DNA of 64,000 nt. It comes from Rubrivivax sp963788035 (GTDB lineage: Bacteria > Pseudomonadota > Gammaproteobacteria > Burkholderiales > Burkholderiaceae_C). The first letter of the stretch is position 1, and each line of letters starts with the position of its first letter. This document shows positions 62,101 through 64,000 of this stretch, piece after piece. Below the pieces are notes generated by a model. The model was not told the origin of the DNA and ran no database searches. It worked only from the letters and a program-made list of their open reading frames with translations. Location of the stretch: assembly GCA_963788035.1 (NCBI GenBank), contig CAWBFC010000005.1, positions 372,001 through 436,000 on the forward strand, given 5' to 3'. Made by a program: the position numbers and the translations under genes.

Positions 62101-62597
62101 CGGCGGCAGACGGTGATCCAGTGCGAGAGGTTGGCGTACCCGCGGCGCGACATCGCCAGCATCACCAGGCGCGGGCCGTTGGCCTGGCTGGGGCGCGGTG
62201 GGGGGGTGTCGTCGTCGCCGTCGCCAGCGTCGGCGCCGTGATCGGCGTGATCAGGGGGGGCGGCCCCGGCCGGGCGTGGCTTGCCGGCAGCGCTGCCGGC
62301 AGGGGTGGCGCCAGGGGGCGCCGCGGCGGGCGCACCCTCGGCCGCCAGCGTGAAATCGCTGCCGATGATCAAGGGCAGCCGGCGCTGCGTGGCTTCCAGG
62401 TGGGCGCGCACCACGCCGGCCAGCGAACACTCGTCGGTGATCGCCAGGGCGGCGTAACGCAGGGCCTGGGCGCGCGCGATCAGTTCCTCGGGGTGCGAGG
62501 CCGCCCCCAGGAAGCTGAAGTTGCTGTGGCACAGCAGCTCGGCGTAGCCGGGCAGGCTCAGGCCGGCTGCGCGGCCTGCGTCAGGGGGGCGAGGCAC
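59166..62597 (-). CDS. dnaE2: error-prone DNA polymerase (DnaE2 / ImuC)
   Basis: A 1143-residue C-family DNA polymerase of the mutagenic DnaE2/ImuC type. The PHP domain starts YAELLCHSNFSFLGAASHPEELIARA, with ITDECSLAGVVRAHL typical of DnaE2 (DnaE has no such words). The polymerase active site has GRGSAANSAVCYCLG and PPDIDIDFEHQRRE with the metal-binding aspartates. The OB domain and the C-terminus SRDFR close it as in ImuC. A 60-residue Pro/Ala/Asp-rich insert near residue 85 and a poly-Gly run near residue 890 are unusual. No ATG lies near the family start, so the GTG at 62597 is proposed; it lies inside intI, whose stop it overlaps by 40 bases. Normally imuA and imuB come before dnaE2 in an SOS cassette; here an integron integrase does. 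Confidence 0.92.
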   Translation of the reverse strand: MPRPPDAGRAAGLSLPGYAELLCHSNFSFLGAASHPEELIARAQALRYAALAITDECSLAGVVRAHLEATQRRLPLIIGSDFTLAAEGAPAAAPPGATPAGSAAGKPRPAGAAPPDHADHGADAGDGDDDTPPPRPSQANGPRLVMLAMSRRGYANLSHWITVCRRRAPKGQYRAEMADLEGRVPAAPMLAGLPGCLALLVVSGALPQPVSAGAAGATAAPPADPFQTLFAQALWLKTWFGDRAALAVPLLLHPHDALLVDITQRVAALTGLPVVAVGDVRMHARSRKPLLDVLQATRLRCTVAQAGLGLAANAEAHLRSRARLARLYPPDWLHNTLALAGRCAFSLGELKYEYPREIVPQGHTPASWLRTLTEQGAADRYPRGVPPAVRGMLEHELALIGQLQYEAYFLTVADIVQWARGQGILCQGRGSAANSAVCYCLGVTAVDPEVHTMLLFERFISAERGEPPDIDIDFEHQRREDVIQYIYKKYGRERAALTGVVISYRPRSALRDVGRALGLDLERIEAVSKSQHWFDGRGIAPERLRENGFDPEAPVCRLWMALTQQLIGFPRHLSQHPGGFVIARDTLSELVPVENASMPGRSVIQWDKDDLDALRLIKVDILALGMLSAIRRALDLVGAKQGRPLALHQIPKEDQATYAMLSRGDSLGTFQVESRAQMAMLPRLRPKEFYDLVIEVAIVRPGPIQGGMVHPYLRRRNGEEPVDYPSAEVEKALARTLGVPIFQEQVMQLAILAADFTPGEADQLRRAMAAWKRKGGLGPFHERLVGRMVEKGYELAYAERIFKQIEGFGEYGFPESHAASFALLVYASAWLKCHHPDAFLAALLNSQPMGFYAPAQLVRDAREHHVAVLPVDVRHSAWASGLEPGAGLPGAGGGGGGGPLLQPVRLGLNRISGFEEAAAVRLVAARAEGVFASAEDLARRAQLDARQLALLAEADALRGLAGHRFEAAWAVAGVDTRATPLLRDTRTQEPALAAAALPAPDLATTVLSDYRRLGLSLTQHPVALLRPQLAAFKVLPAEVLQHFPHGRLARASGIVTHRQRPETARGVVFVTLEDDTGSINVIVWPQVAEQQRRALLGASLLTVFGIWQCQGEPGHEVRHLVAKTLLDHTPLMLGLATHSRDFR

Positions 62598-63778
62598 GGC
62601 AGGGCGTAATGGGGTTCGGGCTCGCGGGCCCGCGGCGGGCGCGGCGGCCGCGGCGGCTGGAAAGGCGGGTGTTGCGCCTGGGCGTGCGGCTGCAGCTGCG
62701 GCTGGTGCCGTGCTGCCGGTGCCGGCGGCGCGGCCAGGTTGTCCAAGGGGCTGCGCACCGCCCCGCCGCCCAGACGCAGCACGTGGGTGTAGATCATGGT
62801 GGTGCTGACATCGGCATGGCCCAGCAGCTCTTGCACGGTGCGGATGTCGTAGCCCGCCTGCAGCAGGTGCGTGGCGAAAGAATGGCGCAGCGTGTGCGGC
62901 GTGGCCGGCTTGTCGATGCCGGCCTGCTGCAGCGCGCGGCGGAACACGCGCTGGAAACTCTGGTCGTGCAGGTGGTGGCGGCGCTCGCCGGCGCCGCGCG
63001 GGTCGTTCGAGGGCCGCGCCCCCGGGAAGACCCAGAACCAGGCCCAGGACAAGCCAGCGCGCGGGTATTTGCGCTCCAAGGCGTGGGGCATCTGCACCGC
63101 CGCAGCGCCGGCGGCACGGTCGATCTGCCACAGCGTGTGCACGTGCGCGAGATGCTCGCGCAGGGGCTGCTCCAGCGCGGCCGGCAGCATCACCAGGCGA
63201 TCATGGGCGCCCTTGCCTTCACGCACGATGATGGCGCGCTGGTCGAAATCGATGTCCTTCACGCGCAGGCGCAGGGCTTCCATCAGCCGCATGCCGGTGC
63301 CGTAGAGCAGGCGGCCGAAGAGCCCGTGGGCCGCGTTGGCCCCCACGCTGCCGGGCGCGGCGCTGTGCTGCATCTCGTCAAGCACGGCCAGCACGCGCAG
63401 CACCTCGTCTTGCGACAGCACTGCCGGCAGGCGGCGCTGCGCCTGCGGCCGGCCGATCTCGTCCATCCAGGGCACCGGGGTGTTGAGCACCTTCTGGTAG
63501 AGAAACAGCAAGGCCGACAGCGCCTGCCGGTGCGTGGACGGCGACACGTTGCGCTCGGTGGCCAGCCAGCCGAGAAAGGCCTCGATCTCGGGCTGGGCCA
63601 GTTCCAGCGGGTGGCGCATCTCATGGAAACGCACGAAGGCGCGCACCCAGCGCACGTACACATCTTCGGTGCGCAGGCTGTAGTGGCGGTAACGCACCTG
63701 GGCGCGCACGGCGTCGAGCAGGCGCGGGGGGTGCGCGGGGTCGACCGGCATGCCGGGGGGCAACAAGAGGGGGCGCAT
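62558..63778 (-). CDS. intI: integron integrase (IntI-type tyrosine recombinase)
   Basis: A 406-residue tyrosine recombinase that should recombine gene cassettes between attI and attC. The N-terminal SAM-like domain is YRHYSLRTEDVYVRWVRAF, and the catalytic residues are R164, H295, R298, H321 and Y330 (GTGMRLMEAL, PHTLRHSFATH, LLGHADVSTTMIYTHV). The diagnostic IntI additional domain is at about 231-262 (ALERKYPRAGLSWAWFWVF, then NDPRG), found in integron integrases but not in XerC/XerD. RRHHLHDQSFQRVFRRALQQAG matches IntI proteins closely. The C-terminus carries an extra 60 residues rich in Pro, His and Arg (from about 347). A GAGG lies at good distance before the ATG, and a LexA box lies upstream. 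It is cotranscribed with dnaE2. Confidence 0.93.
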   Translation of the reverse strand: MRPLLLPPGMPVDPAHPPRLLDAVRAQVRYRHYSLRTEDVYVRWVRAFVRFHEMRHPLELAQPEIEAFLGWLATERNVSPSTHRQALSALLFLYQKVLNTPVPWMDEIGRPQAQRRLPAVLSQDEVLRVLAVLDEMQHSAAPGSVGANAAHGLFGRLLYGTGMRLMEALRLRVKDIDFDQRAIIVREGKGAHDRLVMLPAALEQPLREHLAHVHTLWQIDRAAGAAAVQMPHALERKYPRAGLSWAWFWVFPGARPSNDPRGAGERRHHLHDQSFQRVFRRALQQAGIDKPATPHTLRHSFATHLLQAGYDIRTVQELLGHADVSTTMIYTHVLRLGGGAVRSPLDNLAAPPAPAARHQPQLQPHAQAQHPPFQPPRPPRPPRAREPEPHYALPCLAPLTQAAQPA

Positions 63779-63807
63779 GGGGAACCTCGCTGAACCATTG
63801 ATATAGA

Positions 63808-63823
63808 CTGTATATTTATACAG
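63808..63823. promoter_or_regulatory. LexA (SOS) box upstream of intI-dnaE2
   Basis: CTGTATATTTATACAG is a perfect match to the CTGT-N8-ACAG LexA consensus, with the AT-rich core of strong boxes. It is palindromic except for one central pair. It lies 30 bases before the intI start codon, and TATAAA and TATATC words that could act as the -10 overlap or adjoin it. LexA bound here would therefore block the promoter. In class 1 and Vibrio integrons a LexA box sits in the same place. Confidence 0.85.
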
Positions 63824-63954
63824 CCTTGGATCCCATCCGTCAGCCGTCAGCCGACAGCACCCAGCTTTTTTTCGCGCCGACCATGCCCCGCCTGCCCGTT
63901 GCAGTCGTTGTTGCTGCAGCCACCACCGCGGCCGCTCATGCTGATGCTTCTGCC

Positions 63955-63961
63955 GTTGGGC
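63955..63961 (+). repeat. candidate attI core site
   Basis: GTTGGGC fits the integron core consensus GTTRRRY and is oriented as in attI1, with the cassette side pointing away from intI. It lies 177 bases from the intI start codon, close to the distance in class 1 integrons. A 7-base match alone is weak evidence, so the call depends on the adjacent intI. Confidence 0.35.
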
Positions 63962-64000
63962 TGCCCGGTGGCTGGCGCCGGCACCGAAGGCGGGAGTGGG

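Larger units (their letters stand above)
63779..64000. promoter_or_regulatory. intI upstream region: SOS box and probable attI
   Basis: The 222 bases from intI to the window edge hold no gene. They carry the LexA box and, further out, a cassette-type core site, both listed separately. Between them are direct repeats of a CCGTCAG word (63837-63857: CCGTCAG, CCGTCAG, CCGACAG). Such repeats could be the accessory integrase-binding sites seen in attI. Any cassette array would begin at the right edge. Confidence 0.5.

Noticed and set aside
62598..63131. Upstream extension of the dnaE2 frame to 63131
   Set aside because: It lies entirely within intI, where the IntI frame has all catalytic residues. 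The extension is Pro/Arg/Ala-rich and unlike DnaE2.
62558..63778. Calling the recombinase XerC, XerD or a phage integrase
   Set aside because: The additional domain around ALERKYPRAG...WFWVF and the RRHHxHDQ segment are specific for integron integrases, and the LexA box fits too.

Overview
The window looks like the chromosome of a flagellated, high-GC betaproteobacterium of the order Burkholderiales, most likely in the Rubrivivax/Leptothrix/Roseateles/Ideonella neighbourhood of the Comamonadaceae-Sphaerotilaceae. The reasons are the gene order tyrA - fused aroA-cmk - rpsA - ihfB - lapA - lapB, the Bug-type (TctC) solute-binding protein, the type of interspersed GC-rich hairpin repeats, and the strong GC bias at third codon positions. 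The genus is an inference; no rRNA or other decisive marker is present.

Layout. (1) 1-12 kb: housekeeping block with aromatic amino acid and nucleotide genes (tyrA, aroA-cmk), translation (rpsA), DNA architecture (ihfB), LPS assembly (lapA, lapB) and LPS core transferases (waaC, a DUF4254 gene, a GT9 gene), then a small helix-hairpin-helix protein, a patatin lipase and a secreted basic/acidic-tailed protein. (2) 12-18 kb: replicative dnaE on the minus strand, an alpha/beta hydrolase and a GT2-TPR glycosyltransferase. (3) 18-38 kb: a large flagellar locus, with two tandem flagellins, fliD, fliS, fliT, a YcgR-type PilZ brake, a cytoplasmic PAS hybrid histidine kinase, divergent fliE, and fliFGHIJK then fliLMNOPQR in the standard order. 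Several sigma-28-like promoters are visible. (4) 38-49 kb: a catabolic island with a branched-chain-type ABC importer (livH, livM, livG, livF and a solute-binding protein), an aldehyde dehydrogenase that is in frame with and fused to LivF, an AraC-type regulator, a Bug solute-binding protein, a benzoylformate-decarboxylase-like enzyme and an amidohydrolase. Together these suggest uptake of an aromatic acid, decarboxylation of a 2-oxo acid to an aldehyde, and oxidation of the aldehyde. (5) 49-59 kb: mixed genes (VOC protein, NAD(P)-binding protein, beta-CASP metallo-hydrolase, MgtC/DUF4010 membrane protein, 2OG-Fe(II) oxygenase, yaaA, ypfH-like esterase) and a large propeller-type diguanylate cyclase. 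(6) 59-64 kb: an integron integrase gene (intI) directly followed by, and overlapping, an error-prone DNA polymerase gene (dnaE2/imuC), both on the minus strand. A perfect 16-bp LexA (SOS) box lies 30 bp upstream of intI.

The last region is the most interesting. One SOS-controlled transcription unit appears to couple cassette recombination (IntI) to mutagenic synthesis (DnaE2). A correctly oriented GTTRRRY core 177 bp upstream of intI suggests that the attI site, and the start of a cassette array, lie at the right edge of the window; the array itself would be outside it. The second notable feature is the in-frame LivF-aldehyde dehydrogenase fusion, which keeps a good internal ribosome binding site for the dehydrogenase. 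The third is an inverted pair of structured repeats between the solute-binding gene and livH. No rRNA, tRNA, CRISPR array, transposase or prophage gene was recognised.
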